15,837 nucleotides of DNA from Porphyrobacter sp. (GCA_018991295.1 JAGKSZ010000045.1:1-15837), one strand, 5' to 3'. Positions 1-6,486 are shown, counted from the stretch's first letter. Made by a program: numbers and translations. Notes: a model not told the origin generated them from the sequence alone.

Positions 1-48
1 CGTTGTGGGCGAAAGCCCGTGGAAGTTCGAGTCTTCTCGACCGCACCA
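1..48 (+). tRNA. tRNA-Leu, 3' part (cut by window start)
   Basis: The 3' portion of a class II tRNA. A long variable arm is visible (GGGC 7-10 pairs with GCCC 15-18 around a GAAA loop). It is followed by a T arm (GGAAG 21-25, loop TTCGAGT 26-32, CTTCT 33-37), the 3' acceptor strand CGACCGC (38-44), discriminator A45 and an encoded CCA (46-48). A long variable arm limits the choice to Leu, Ser or Tyr. The A discriminator and the CGACCGC acceptor strand favour Leu over Ser, which has G73. The anticodon lies outside the window, so the isoacceptor is unknown. Confidence 0.85.
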
Positions 49-57
49 AACAGTCTC

Positions 58-84
58 TCCCGAAATTCAGATTTCGCCTTCGGG
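58..84 (+). other. Small nested hairpin just after the tRNA
   Basis: CGAAAT (61-66) and ATTTCG (71-76) form a 6-bp stem with a TCAG loop. The flanking CCCGAA (58-63) can instead pair with TTCGGG (79-84). It sits 10 nt past the tRNA CCA and could help end or trim the tRNA transcript. No T-run follows, so it is not called a terminator. Confidence 0.3.
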
Positions 85-149
85 CAGCCCGGCCGGTGAA
101 AGCGGCGCAGTTCCGCGGGATTTCGCGAGCGGGGCGGGTTGGTGGTGTG

Positions 150-563
150 TCAGAGCACGCAAGAAGAGCCGGAAAATCCGGCCCTTCTCTCCCTATTTCT
201 CTGCCCGGAAATTACTGACCGCAAGTGCGGCCCTGCAGCGTCAGGTGGCGAACCCCAGCACGCGCTCTTGCTCCTGCCAGCAGGTCGGCAGGTTCGCCTC
301 CAGCAGCGCCCTGCGATCGATCCGGGCGGGCTGCTGGAGCCGATGGCGATACTGCCGATCAACGACCTGACCGTATCGTCGCGGATCGATGGTTGGACCA
401 GCTCGATGTGGCGAAGCCGCGAAGCCTCAAACAGTGATGTCAGCTGCGCCGCGTCGTGCAGACCTGACAGACGGCGCGGCGTATGCTCATCCTCCAGCAG
501 ACACCTTGCACCGGGTCGCGGATGATCTTCACATATCGCCTCGCTGAACAGCGCGGGCGCTTT
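150..563 (-). pseudogene. Decayed minus-strand gene relic, possibly the recombinase C-terminus
   Basis: No intact gene is present, but two minus-strand frames read like protein. One is open from about 563 to 150; its upper part (to about 340) contains LLEDEHTPRRLSGLHDAAQL and LRHIELVQPSIRDDTVRSL. The other reads RIDRRALLEANLPTCWQEQE RVLGFAT and ends at a TGA at 241-243. The last segment resembles the C-terminal tail of serine recombinases with a zinc-ribbon domain, which often end in a Leu-Pro-x-x-Trp-x-x-Gln-x-x-x-Leu-Gly-Phe pattern. A frameshift near 340-400 would be needed to join the two. No catalytic domain, start codon or ribosome site is visible. The placement beside a tRNA-Leu fits the remains of an integrated element, but family membership is a guess from a short tail. 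Confidence 0.3.
162..192 (+). terminator. Terminator-like hairpin downstream of the tRNA
   Basis: GCCGGA (168-173) pairs with TCCGGC (177-182) around an AAA loop. After one mismatch the stem continues with AAGAG-side bases 162-166 pairing with 184-188, giving 6 + 5 bp. The downstream plus-strand sequence is pyrimidine-rich (tctctccctatttct) rather than a clean T-run. This suits an imperfect intrinsic terminator for the tRNA transcript. The minus-strand flank has no T-rich tract. Confidence 0.4.
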
Positions 564-883
564 TTACCTCGCCATTCCGTGCGTGGCCCAAAAGCCCCGC
601 ATCCCGTAGCACCTATGTCAACTTCCCACCGGGCTGCATTGGTCAGCGGGATGCTCGAGTCCGAAACCTTGGGCGGAAGTCGAGGGAATGGCGTCGCCTG
701 ATTGCCGGATCTCGGACATTGTCGCCAATCACAGATCTGCCAATGAATGGCAGTGGCTGCGAAAAGCCGCCGTCGGTGGCCGCATTGAGAACCCGAGAGC
801 ATGTGAACCGCCTGTCGTTGCGCGCCAAGGAGGCGGCGCAATCTCACTGAATTGTGAGCCGGGGTTTGTTCGTTCTACGATCC
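564..883. other. Gene-poor stretch between relic and nrsF
   Basis: No reading frame in this stretch has a convincing start, ribosome site or recognisable family. A plus-strand frame ending at a TGA near 848-850 reads as protein-like (VAALRTREHVNRLSLRAKEA) but has no visible beginning. It could be another decayed fragment. A weak inverted repeat (CTCAC 844-848, GTGAG 855-859) lies 25 nt beyond the nrsF stop; it is too short and lacks a T-run, so it is not called a terminator. Confidence 0.35.
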
Positions 884-1525
884 CTACCAGCGGATCAAAG
901 TCGGGACACATAAACGTCCGAGCAAAGCCGATACGGCCACAGGTGCAACGTGCCAAATGCCAAGGTGGCTCATGGTATCGAAGCTGCACGATAGACCGAA
1001 TGCAAAACTGCCAAACGCTCCTGCACATACGCCGGTGTAGAAGCCGGCGATGTTGGGGGCAACTGGGGCGCCCCTCCGCAACCAGACAATAAGCACGCCA
1101 GCCACGGCGACGCTGCTCATCAACCCGGACAAGAAGCAATGCAGTCCGTCTTCGGCATGGAACTGGTGACCGCCCACGTCTTGCTGCGCTATCAGGAACA
1201 GGGCAGTTATCGGCAGGACTGCAAGCGCCGCGAGCACCCAGCGCGGGCCATCATGCCGAGCCCCTACGCGCGGCATGGCCATCCGCACTACAGCCCTTCC
1301 CGAAGCAAACCCTAACAGCGCAATCAGTCCGTTCGCGACAAAAAATATAGCACTCGCCTCTCCGCGCAAAGGACCATTCCAAAGTCCGTGCCACAGCGCA
1401 ACCATTGCAATGGTCAGAGCGGTGGCCAAGATGACCCACGCAAATCCCTGATGACCGTGCATCGGGCGCACGGGCTCAAGTTCATCCGCGAGCCGCGTAA
1501 TCAGGGGATTTGGGATAAGAGTCAT
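884..1525 (-). CDS. nrsF: NrsF-family (DUF1109) membrane anti-sigma factor
   Basis: A 213-residue integral membrane protein of the NrsF/DUF1109 family. Members sit beside SigF-type ECF sigma factors and hold them inactive at the inner membrane until a heavy-metal or oxidative signal. About six hydrophobic segments are visible (roughly residues 28-48, 58-78, 96-113, 135-150, 160-178 and 190-206). Two cysteines in the conserved settings GLHCFLSG (C130) and GLSCSFD (C180) match the signal-sensing pair known in the family; C167 and C206 are additional. The ATG at 1525 lies 2 nt past the sigma stop, and a TTG at 1531 overlapping that stop is an alternative start. It is the last gene of the leftward operon bufA1-doxX-sigF-nrsF, so sensor and sigma are made together. 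Confidence 0.85.
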   Translation of the reverse strand: MTLIPNPLITRLADELEPVRPMHGHQGFAWVILATALTIAMVALWHGLWNGPLRGEASAIFFVANGLIALLGFASGRAVVRMAMPRVGARHDGPRWVLAALAVLPITALFLIAQQDVGGHQFHAEDGLHCFLSGLMSSVAVAGVLIVWLRRGAPVAPNIAGFYTGVCAGAFGSFAFGLSCSFDTMSHLGIWHVAPVAVSALLGRLCVPTLIRW

Positions 1526-1527
1526 TA

Positions 1528-2058
1528 TCAATCGGCCTCTTCAACAAGCGCGGCCAACTTTTTCAAACCGCGATGAATGTTCACTTTAATCAGGCTTTCG
1601 CTTTGGCCGGTTCTGGTGGCGGCTTCTGTCACTGAAAGACCCTGAACCTTGACGAGCGCGATCGCGCTCGACTGGCCTTCGGGCAGGCGCACCAACAACC
1701 GCTCCAAACTCATCCGCGCCAGCACGGCGTCTTCCTCGCTGTCTTCGGCGGCGTCATAATCGCCCAGTTCCCCTTCGTTGGCGCGATAGACACGGCGAAT
1801 ATGATCAACCCAGCGATACCGGGCAATCGCCGCGAGCCAGGGCAGGAACGCGCGCGAACAATCCCAAGTGGCGCGCTTGCTGTGCAGCGCAATCAGCACG
1901 TCCTGCACTAGATCGTCGACCTGCGCGGGGGGCAGACGGCGATTGAAATAGCGCCTGAGCCACACCTGCGCTTCGGTGAGAAGCAAGGTGTAGGCCTGGC
2001 GATCGCCGGCCTGCGAAGCGATCATCAACCGCACAAAGGTGGGTTCATCCGCGATCAA
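1528..2058 (-). CDS. sigF: ECF RNA polymerase sigma factor, SigF type
   Basis: A 176-residue two-domain ECF sigma factor that redirects RNA polymerase to stress promoters. Sigma region 2 spans about residues 10-90, with the core-binding DDLVQDVL at 48-55 and the WVDHIRR helix near 83-89. Region 4 spans about 115-170 and contains LPEGQSSAIALVKVQGLSVT followed by a helix-turn-helix around GQSESLIKVNIHRGL. I chose the TTG at 2058 because an AAGGAG Shine-Dalgarno lies 5 nt before it. The frame is open upstream to 2121, but that stretch overlaps doxX and has no ribosome site. The doxX stop lies 25 nt upstream and nrsF follows directly. Two promoters matching the SigF signature flank bufA1 and bufA2, so the gene probably activates its own operon. 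Homology to Caulobacter SigF is inferred from context and region 4 style. Confidence 0.88.
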   Translation of the reverse strand: MIADEPTFVRLMIASQAGDRQAYTLLLTEAQVWLRRYFNRRLPPAQVDDLVQDVLIALHSKRATWDCSRAFLPWLAAIARYRWVDHIRRVYRANEGELGDYDAAEDSEEDAVLARMSLERLLVRLPEGQSSAIALVKVQGLSVTEAATRTGQSESLIKVNIHRGLKKLAALVEEAD

Positions 2059-2083
2059 ATCGCTCTCCTTCCCCTTCGCCCGG

Positions 2084-2572
2084 TCATGCGCCGCGATGCC
2101 GCCATCGGCCCAGCAGCGCATCGGCTGAAAGCACGCCCCCGCCGCGCACGATCAGGATCGCAGCCAGCGCCGACCACAGGATATGCGTCGACCACCAAGC
2201 ATCAGGATACACGAAGATCTGGATCACGAGTGTCATTGCCAGCAGACCCGCAGCCGATAGCCGGGTGAGCAGGCCGAGCACGAGCAAAGCCGGCAGCCCG
2301 TGTTCTGCCAGCGTTGCCAATTGCGCAGCGATATCGGGCGGCAGCGGCACGCCGGCATATTCGTATTCGAACAGGTACAACGTCGCATCACTGATCTGGA
2401 ACAGAGTGCCCTCTTCCACTTTGCTACGCCCCGCGCGCCAGAACACCCCGGCAAGCGCGACGCGCGATAGCAGCAGGACAAGGCCTTCTGCCCAGCGGGA
2501 AGCGAGGGCAGCGTTGATCCGTTCATTCAAATTTGCGGTGCCACGCATCTGCTTTGCCTGCCGCCGCTGCAC
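2084..2572 (-). CDS. DoxX-family membrane protein
   Basis: A DoxX-family inner-membrane protein of about 154-162 residues with four hydrophobic helices. The N-terminal membrane entry is LLLSRVALAGVFWRAGRSKV; further helices occur around HGLPALLVLGLLTRL, GLLAMTLVIQIFVYP and HILWSALAAILIV. DoxX proteins are frequent fourth members of bufferin operons (sometimes called BufD), with no settled reaction; a role in membrane redox or metal handling is proposed. A GTG at 2572 directly follows the bufA1 stop. An ATG at 2548 is an equally possible start, and neither has a strong Shine-Dalgarno. Tight spacing to bufA1 and sigF puts it in the leftward operon. Confidence 0.85.
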   Translation of the reverse strand: MQRRQAKQMRGTANLNERINAALASRWAEGLVLLLSRVALAGVFWRAGRSKVEEGTLFQISDATLYLFEYEYAGVPLPPDIAAQLATLAEHGLPALLVLGLLTRLSAAGLLAMTLVIQIFVYPDAWWSTHILWSALAAILIVRGGGVLSADALLGRWRHRGA

Positions 2573-2857
2573 CTAACGTTCGATCGGCTTCAGCGAACCC
2601 GCGCCCTTGGGCGTTTTCGTTTTTTCGCACGACCCCTTGGCCACCAGCTTCCAGGCATTGCCCTGATAGTCACGGGTCGAGGTGCCCGCACAGCTGGTGC
2701 CCGGTCCGGCGGAACAATCATTCTGCCCGGCCTTGGAAATGCCATAGCACTTTTCCATCGGCTTTTTCTGCGCTGCGAGCGGTGCATGGGCCATGCTGGC
2801 TGCAAGGGCCGCAGTGACGGCAAGTCCGGCGATGCGGGCGGTGGATGTGGTTTTCAT
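2573..2857 (-). CDS. bufA1: BufA1-type periplasmic bufferin (DUF2282)
   Basis: A 94-residue exported, cysteine-containing peptide of the DUF2282 family, now known as BufA1 bufferins. These are ribosomally made peptides whose cysteines are modified by an MNIO enzyme so that they chelate copper in the periplasm. Residues 1-29 form a Sec signal peptide ending AHAPLAAQ. The mature part carries four cysteines (37, 48, 56, 77) in the family settings EKCYGI, NDCSAG, TSCAGTSTRD and GSCEK. The ATG at 2857 is preceded by GGAGAG about 8 nt upstream. It is the first gene of the leftward operon, about 60 nt from a candidate SigF promoter. Unusually, its own operon has no DUF692/DUF2063 pair; the only one is on the divergent side. 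Confidence 0.88.
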   Translation of the reverse strand: MKTTSTARIAGLAVTAALAASMAHAPLAAQKKPMEKCYGISKAGQNDCSAGPGTSCAGTSTRDYQGNAWKLVAKGSCEKTKTPKGAGSLKPIER

Positions 2858-2920
2858 GACAATTCTCTCCAGCTTGGGATAATACAGCCGCCCAAGTGTC
2901 GGGTGGACTTGCGCCATCTG

Positions 2921-2946
2921 TTCGTAACAGAGCGCGCCAGCGTTAC
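2921..2946 (-). promoter_or_regulatory. Candidate SigF promoter for bufA1-doxX-sigF-nrsF
   Basis: On the minus strand, GTAACG (2946-2941) is followed by exactly 16 nt and CGAA (2924-2921). This matches the GTAACC-N16-CGAA pattern I recall for Caulobacter SigF promoters, with one difference in the last -35 base. The bufA1 ATG is 63 nt downstream, leaving a leader of roughly 55 nt. Because sigF lies in this operon, the site would give positive autoregulation. Confidence 0.7.
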
Positions 2947-2970
2947 ACCCCAACAATAAATTTACCGCAC

Positions 2971-2996
2971 GTAACCACAGCTCTTTCGGGGCCGAA
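2971..2996 (+). promoter_or_regulatory. Candidate SigF promoter for bufA2-bufB-bufC
   Basis: GTAACC (2971-2976), 16 nt, then CGAA (2993-2996): an exact match to the recalled SigF signature. The bufA2 ATG is 48 nt past the -10, giving a leader of about 40 nt. The -35 boxes of this site and its minus-strand partner lie back to back, 24 bp apart, so both operons can be fired by one sigma factor. Confidence 0.75.
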
Positions 2997-3044
2997 TAGG
3001 GCGATGTGCAATACAGCACTGATCGATCCGAAGGAAAAATCGAC

Positions 3045-3335
3045 ATGATCAAGGGAACCCGCGCCGGCGTTTCATTTGCTGCCACGGCAGCGGCCATCGC
3101 GCTTACTTCGTTCGCTGCCTTTGCGGCTGATGCGCCCACCGGGAGCAAGGGCCGCGCGATCAACGCCAACGACACCGTGCATTGCTACGGGCTGCACAGC
3201 TGCAAGGGCAATTCCGACTGCGCAACTGCCGAGCATGAATGCAAGGGCCAGAACGCCTGCAAGGGCCACGGCTTCAAGGCGATGAAGGCAGGCGAATGCC
3301 TCACCAAGGGCGGCACGATCGGCGATCTCAGCTGA
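3045..3335 (+). CDS. bufA2: BufA2-type periplasmic bufferin
   Basis: A 96-residue exported cysteine-rich peptide of the BufA2 bufferin family. Residues 1-28 are a signal peptide ending SFAAFAADA. The mature core has six cysteines (47, 53, 59, 66, 72, 85) at a regular 6-7 residue spacing, in HCYGLHSCKG, SDCA, HECKGQNACKGHG and GECL. BufA2 peptides are substrates of MNIO enzymes and bind copper in the periplasm after cysteine modification. The ATG at 3045 is chosen because AAGGA lies 9 nt upstream and the signal peptide begins here. It heads the rightward operon behind the candidate SigF promoter, with bufB 83 nt downstream beyond a strong hairpin. Confidence 0.9.
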   Translation: MIKGTRAGVSFAATAAAIALTSFAAFAADAPTGSKGRAINANDTVHCYGLHSCKGNSDCATAEHECKGQNACKGHGFKAMKAGECLTKGGTIGDLS

Positions 3336-3343
3336 TGCCACCC

Positions 3344-3399
3344 GGTCCGGCGGGCGCCTCCCCCCCCCCCAAGAAAAGTGCCCCGCCGGACCATCTTTT
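3344..3399 (+). terminator. Hairpin/attenuator between bufA2 and bufB, with C11 loop
   Basis: GGTCCGGCGGG (3344-3354) pairs perfectly over 11 bp with CCCGCCGGACC (3382-3392). The 27-nt loop contains an uninterrupted run of 11 C (3360-3370). ATCTTTT (3393-3399) follows the stem directly, resembling a weak intrinsic terminator. It begins 9 nt after the bufA2 stop and ends 20 nt before the bufB start. Partial termination or 3'-end protection here would give far more bufferin peptide than enzyme; that role is inferred. Confidence 0.6.
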
Positions 3400-3418
3400 C
3401 CCAAGTAGGAGCCCCGTG

Positions 3419-4246
3419 ATGACACCTTTTGCAGGGTTCGGCATTGGCCTGCGGCGCGAACATTACCGTGATTTTCTCACCGGCGAGATCGCGGTGGATT
3501 TTGTCGAAGTGATCGCCGAAAATTTCATGGTTGATGGCGGGCGTCCGCTGCGGGTCCTTGAACAGGTGCGCGCAAAGGTTCCGGTTATCCTGCACGGGGT
3601 ATCCCTGTCGATCGGTTCGGCCCAAGGGCTGGACGGCGATCATCTGGCCCGGCTCAGGGTGCTCGCTGACCGGATCGCGCCGCTTTGGGTTTCCGACCAT
3701 CTGTGCTGGACGCGAACCAGCGCGCACAACAGCCATGATCTTTTGCCCTTGCCGCTGACGCGGGCCGCGCTGGACACGGTCTGCGACAATATCGACCGGG
3801 CGCAGGACACGCTGGCGCGGGCGATGCTGTTCGAAAACCCGTCGAGCTATCTGACCTTCCCGCAAGACGAGATGGCCGAATGGGAGTTTCTCGCCGAAAT
3901 GGCCCGCCGGACGGGCTGCTTTGTGTTGCTCGATGTGAACAACATCCATGTCAGCGCCGCAAATCACGGTTTCGATCCCGCCGCCTACCTTGCAGGAATT
4001 CCCGCCGACCGGGTGCGGCAGGTGCACCTTGCCGGCCATACGCCGGGCGAAATTGTCATTGACACCCACGACCGGCCGGTCTGCGACGATGTCTGGCATC
4101 TGTTTGCGAAAGCGATGGCCATGCTGGGCAATGTCGCTGTGATGATTGAACGTGACGATGCGATCCCGCCCTTGCCGGACTTGCTAGAAGAACTCGATCG
4201 CGCGCGCCGCATCGCTGCGTCGCCCCCCGGTAGGGTGGCAGCATGA
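3419..4246 (+). CDS. bufB: MNIO-family bufferin maturase (DUF692)
   Basis: A 275-residue multinuclear non-heme iron oxygenase of the DUF692 family, a TIM-barrel enzyme that oxidises cysteines in bufferin precursors to metal-binding heterocycles in the cytoplasm before export. Expected metal-ligand motifs are present in order: GIGLR near the start, ILHGVS (H59), VSDHLCW (D93, H94), FENPSSY (E139), LDVNNIHV (D172, N175, H178), HLAGH (H203, H207) and MIERD (E244). Length is typical. The ATG at 3419 has AGGAG 7 nt upstream; a GTG at 3416 is too close to that site, and the open frame further upstream overlaps bufA2. Its stop overlaps the bufC start in ATGA. It is the only DUF692 gene in the window, so it may serve both BufA1 and BufA2. 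Confidence 0.92.
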   Translation: MTPFAGFGIGLRREHYRDFLTGEIAVDFVEVIAENFMVDGGRPLRVLEQVRAKVPVILHGVSLSIGSAQGLDGDHLARLRVLADRIAPLWVSDHLCWTRTSAHNSHDLLPLPLTRAALDTVCDNIDRAQDTLARAMLFENPSSYLTFPQDEMAEWEFLAEMARRTGCFVLLDVNNIHVSAANHGFDPAAYLAGIPADRVRQVHLAGHTPGEIVIDTHDRPVCDDVWHLFAKAMAMLGNVAVMIERDDAIPPLPDLLEELDRARRIAASPPGRVAA

Positions 4247-5031
4247 ACCAGCTTTTGCTTATGCAGGCCGAATTTCTGGCCTGTCTTCAGGATGATGACG
4301 CCCCCTTGCCAGCCGGATTGGACGCCAGGCAGGCTGCGGGCATGGAGGTTTATCGCAATGCCTATCGCGCGCGGCTGATCGGAGTGCTGCGCAGCACCTT
4401 TGAACGCACTGTAAATCTGGTGGGTGATGAAGCTTTCGCGCAGGCCGCCGCACATCATCTGATCCTGCACCCCCCGGGCAGCTGGACGATCGATCTGGTG
4501 GGCAAGGGGTTTGCGGAAACCTGCGCGGACCTGTTCGCCCAAGACCCCGATGTGGGGGAGCTCGCCTGGCTGGAATGGGCGATGCACTGTGCATTCACAG
4601 CCGCCGACAGTGCGCCGATCACGCGCGCCAGCTTTGCAGCCGCGACCGCAGGTTTCGATGCCGGGCGATGGGACAGTCTTTGCCTTGCCCTGACGCCCGG
4701 CACTGCCCTGCACCCGGTCACCTTCGACATCCCCGCATTGTGGAGGGCGCTGGCTGATCCGGCTGCTGCGCAATCAGTGTTGCTCGAAGAAGCGCACTGG
4801 CTGCTGGTCTGGCGCGACGATGAATTGCCGGTTTTCGCGCTGGTGCCCTGCGCCGAAGGGCAGGCTTTAGCGGATATGCAGGGCGGCACACCATTTGGTC
4901 AGGCCTGCGCGGACGCTCTGCACGAAACCGATGCGACCGAGGCCGCCGCACGGGCCGGCGCGATGCTGCAAGGCTGGATCGACATGGGCCTTATCGAGGC
5001 CGTCCGGGCCAAGCAGCAAGCCTCCAGCTGA
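4243..5031 (+). CDS. bufC: BufC peptide-modification partner (DUF2063)
   Basis: A 262-residue protein of the HvfC/BufC family with an N-terminal DUF2063 domain. Family members bind the leader of the bufferin precursor and present it to the MNIO enzyme, forming a heterodimer in the cytoplasm. The family signature is visible at residues 29-80: MEVYRNAYRARLIGVLRSTF, followed by LVGDEAFAQAAAHHLILHPP and WTIDLVGKGFAE. The C-terminal half is an alpha/beta segment of the type that contacts the peptide. The ATG overlaps the bufB stop by 4 nt, so translation is probably coupled and stoichiometry fixed. The protein has no signal peptide. Confidence 0.88.
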   Translation: MNQLLLMQAEFLACLQDDDAPLPAGLDARQAAGMEVYRNAYRARLIGVLRSTFERTVNLVGDEAFAQAAAHHLILHPPGSWTIDLVGKGFAETCADLFAQDPDVGELAWLEWAMHCAFTAADSAPITRASFAAATAGFDAGRWDSLCLALTPGTALHPVTFDIPALWRALADPAAAQSVLLEEAHWLLVWRDDELPVFALVPCAEGQALADMQGGTPFGQACADALHETDATEAAARAGAMLQGWIDMGLIEAVRAKQQASS

Positions 5032-5084
5032 CTTCTGGCACCTGATAATCAGCACCTGCCGCACCGCGCGGAGGAAAGGAAATC

Positions 5085-6485
5085 ATGCCTTCAATTTGGC
5101 GTCTTGTCGCAATTCTTGTCCTTGGCGCTGTTGGCCATGCAGCGGCTGCCAAAGGACCGGATAGGGCGTGGGGCAATACGTTTGTCCCGTGCACGGATGC
5201 CGCCCAGCACCCGGCGCTGGCCGGGACGGATTGCGCGGTTCTGGATGTCCCCCTTGATCATGCGCAGCCGGATCGCGGATCGATCGCGATCTTTGTTCGA
5301 CGCTTTCGGGCAGGTGGTGAGGTGCGCGGGCAATTGTGGCTCGTCGCCGGCGGACCGGGGGAATCCGGCGCGTCGTTCTATTCCCATATCGCAACGCTGC
5401 AAGCCGCCGCGCCCGGCTTTGACCTGCTGATCCCCGATCACCGCGGAACCGGTTTTTCGACAAGGCTGTGCCCCGCCGAAGAAGCGCCGCAAAGCGATGG
5501 CGGCGGTGCACTCGTCGCACAGGAGTGGGACAGCTGCTTTGCGGCGCTCAATGCCGAGGCGGACCGGACCATAACCTTCACAATTTCGAATGCGGCGCAG
5601 GATTTGGCGATGGTCATGTCCCGTCTCGATAACGGGGGGCGCACCTATGTTTCAGGCGTGTCCTATGGCACGCAACTGGTGCTGCGGATGCTGGCCCTCA
5701 ACATCGCGCCAGAACTGGACGGTATCATCCTTGATTCCCTCGTTCCGCCGGAAGGCAACGACATGTTCGACCTTAGCCGCCGATCCGCCGTCACCGACAG
5801 CATCGGCCGCGCGGTACTCAAGGCGTGCGATGAACAAGCCGAATGCAGGCAATACCTTCCCGAAGGAGGCCACATCGCGCTTGGCAGGCTTCTGATGCAC
5901 ACGGATGGCATGAGTCCGATCGGCGGCAACCTAAAGCATCAGCTGGCGGCCTTGCTCGACTTCCCGGAAACGCGGGCCATGATCCCCTTTGTCATTGCAG
6001 GACTGCAGGCCAACGACAGCGCGTGGCTGGTTTTCGCACTTGCCCGGCTGGAAGAGCTTGGCGCCCCACTGCCGCAGATTGCGCAAAGCGCCCCGTCAAT
6101 CCCGCTTGTCAGCCTGATCAGTCGATCGGAAAACAATGCGCGCGCGGGCCTGACATCAGAGGCCATCGAACGCGAAGCGGCGGAATATCTCTTCACCAGC
6201 CCGTTGCCGTCTTTGCTGCTGGCGGGCGGGGTTCCAACCTATCAACGCGATGAGAGCTTCGGTGCCTTGCCAGCAGTGCTGCCCCCGACGATCGTGCTGC
6301 AAGGCTCCCCCGATCCTAAGACGCCCTATATTGGTGCACTGCAGCACGTCACAAAACTGCAAGCGCGGGGCGAAATCACCCTGATCCGAGTCGAAGGAGC
6401 GCCCCACTTCATCCTGATGACCGCGCCGGAAAGTTTCAAGAAAGCGCTACAGCAATTTCTTGGAGTGTATGAAATTCCCAAATAA
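5085..6485 (+). CDS. Secreted alpha/beta hydrolase, peptidase-like
   Basis: A 466-residue alpha/beta hydrolase with an N-terminal signal peptide (residues 1-22, ending GHAAAA), so it acts in the periplasm or outside. The fold is recognisable from the oxyanion-hole segment VAGGPGESG, the strand LLIPDHRGTGFS, the nucleophile elbow GVSYGT (Ser193), the acid in GSPDPKTP (Asp410) and the catalytic His in APHFIL (His441). Overall shape resembles tripeptidyl-aminopeptidase or proline-iminopeptidase type S33 enzymes; the substrate is unknown. The ATG at 5085 follows a good GAGGAAAGGA site. It starts 53 nt after bufC with no clear terminator between them, so it may share the bufferin transcript. A chance neighbour is the alternative. 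Its stop is 1 nt from the convergent Rhs fragment. Confidence 0.82.
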   Translation: MPSIWRLVAILVLGAVGHAAAAKGPDRAWGNTFVPCTDAAQHPALAGTDCAVLDVPLDHAQPDRGSIAIFVRRFRAGGEVRGQLWLVAGGPGESGASFYSHIATLQAAAPGFDLLIPDHRGTGFSTRLCPAEEAPQSDGGGALVAQEWDSCFAALNAEADRTITFTISNAAQDLAMVMSRLDNGGRTYVSGVSYGTQLVLRMLALNIAPELDGIILDSLVPPEGNDMFDLSRRSAVTDSIGRAVLKACDEQAECRQYLPEGGHIALGRLLMHTDGMSPIGGNLKHQLAALLDFPETRAMIPFVIAGLQANDSAWLVFALARLEELGAPLPQIAQSAPSIPLVSLISRSENNARAGLTSEAIEREAAEYLFTSPLPSLLLAGGVPTYQRDESFGALPAVLPPTIVLQGSPDPKTPYIGALQHVTKLQARGEITLIRVEGAPHFILMTAPESFKKALQQFLGVYEIPK

Positions 6486-6486
6486 G

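Noticed and set aside
440..847. A 135-residue minus-strand open frame in the gene-poor stretch
   Set aside because: It has no ribosome site, no recognisable domain and odd residue composition. The more protein-like relics lie in other frames.
844..859. CTCAC/GTGAG inverted repeat downstream of nrsF as a terminator
   Set aside because: The 5-bp stem is short, with a 6-nt loop and no T-run on the relevant strand.
3360..3370. C11 run as a phase-variation tract switching bufA2 or bufB
   Set aside because: It lies between the bufA2 stop and the bufB start, so length changes cannot shift either coding frame. An effect on RNA structure only remains possible.
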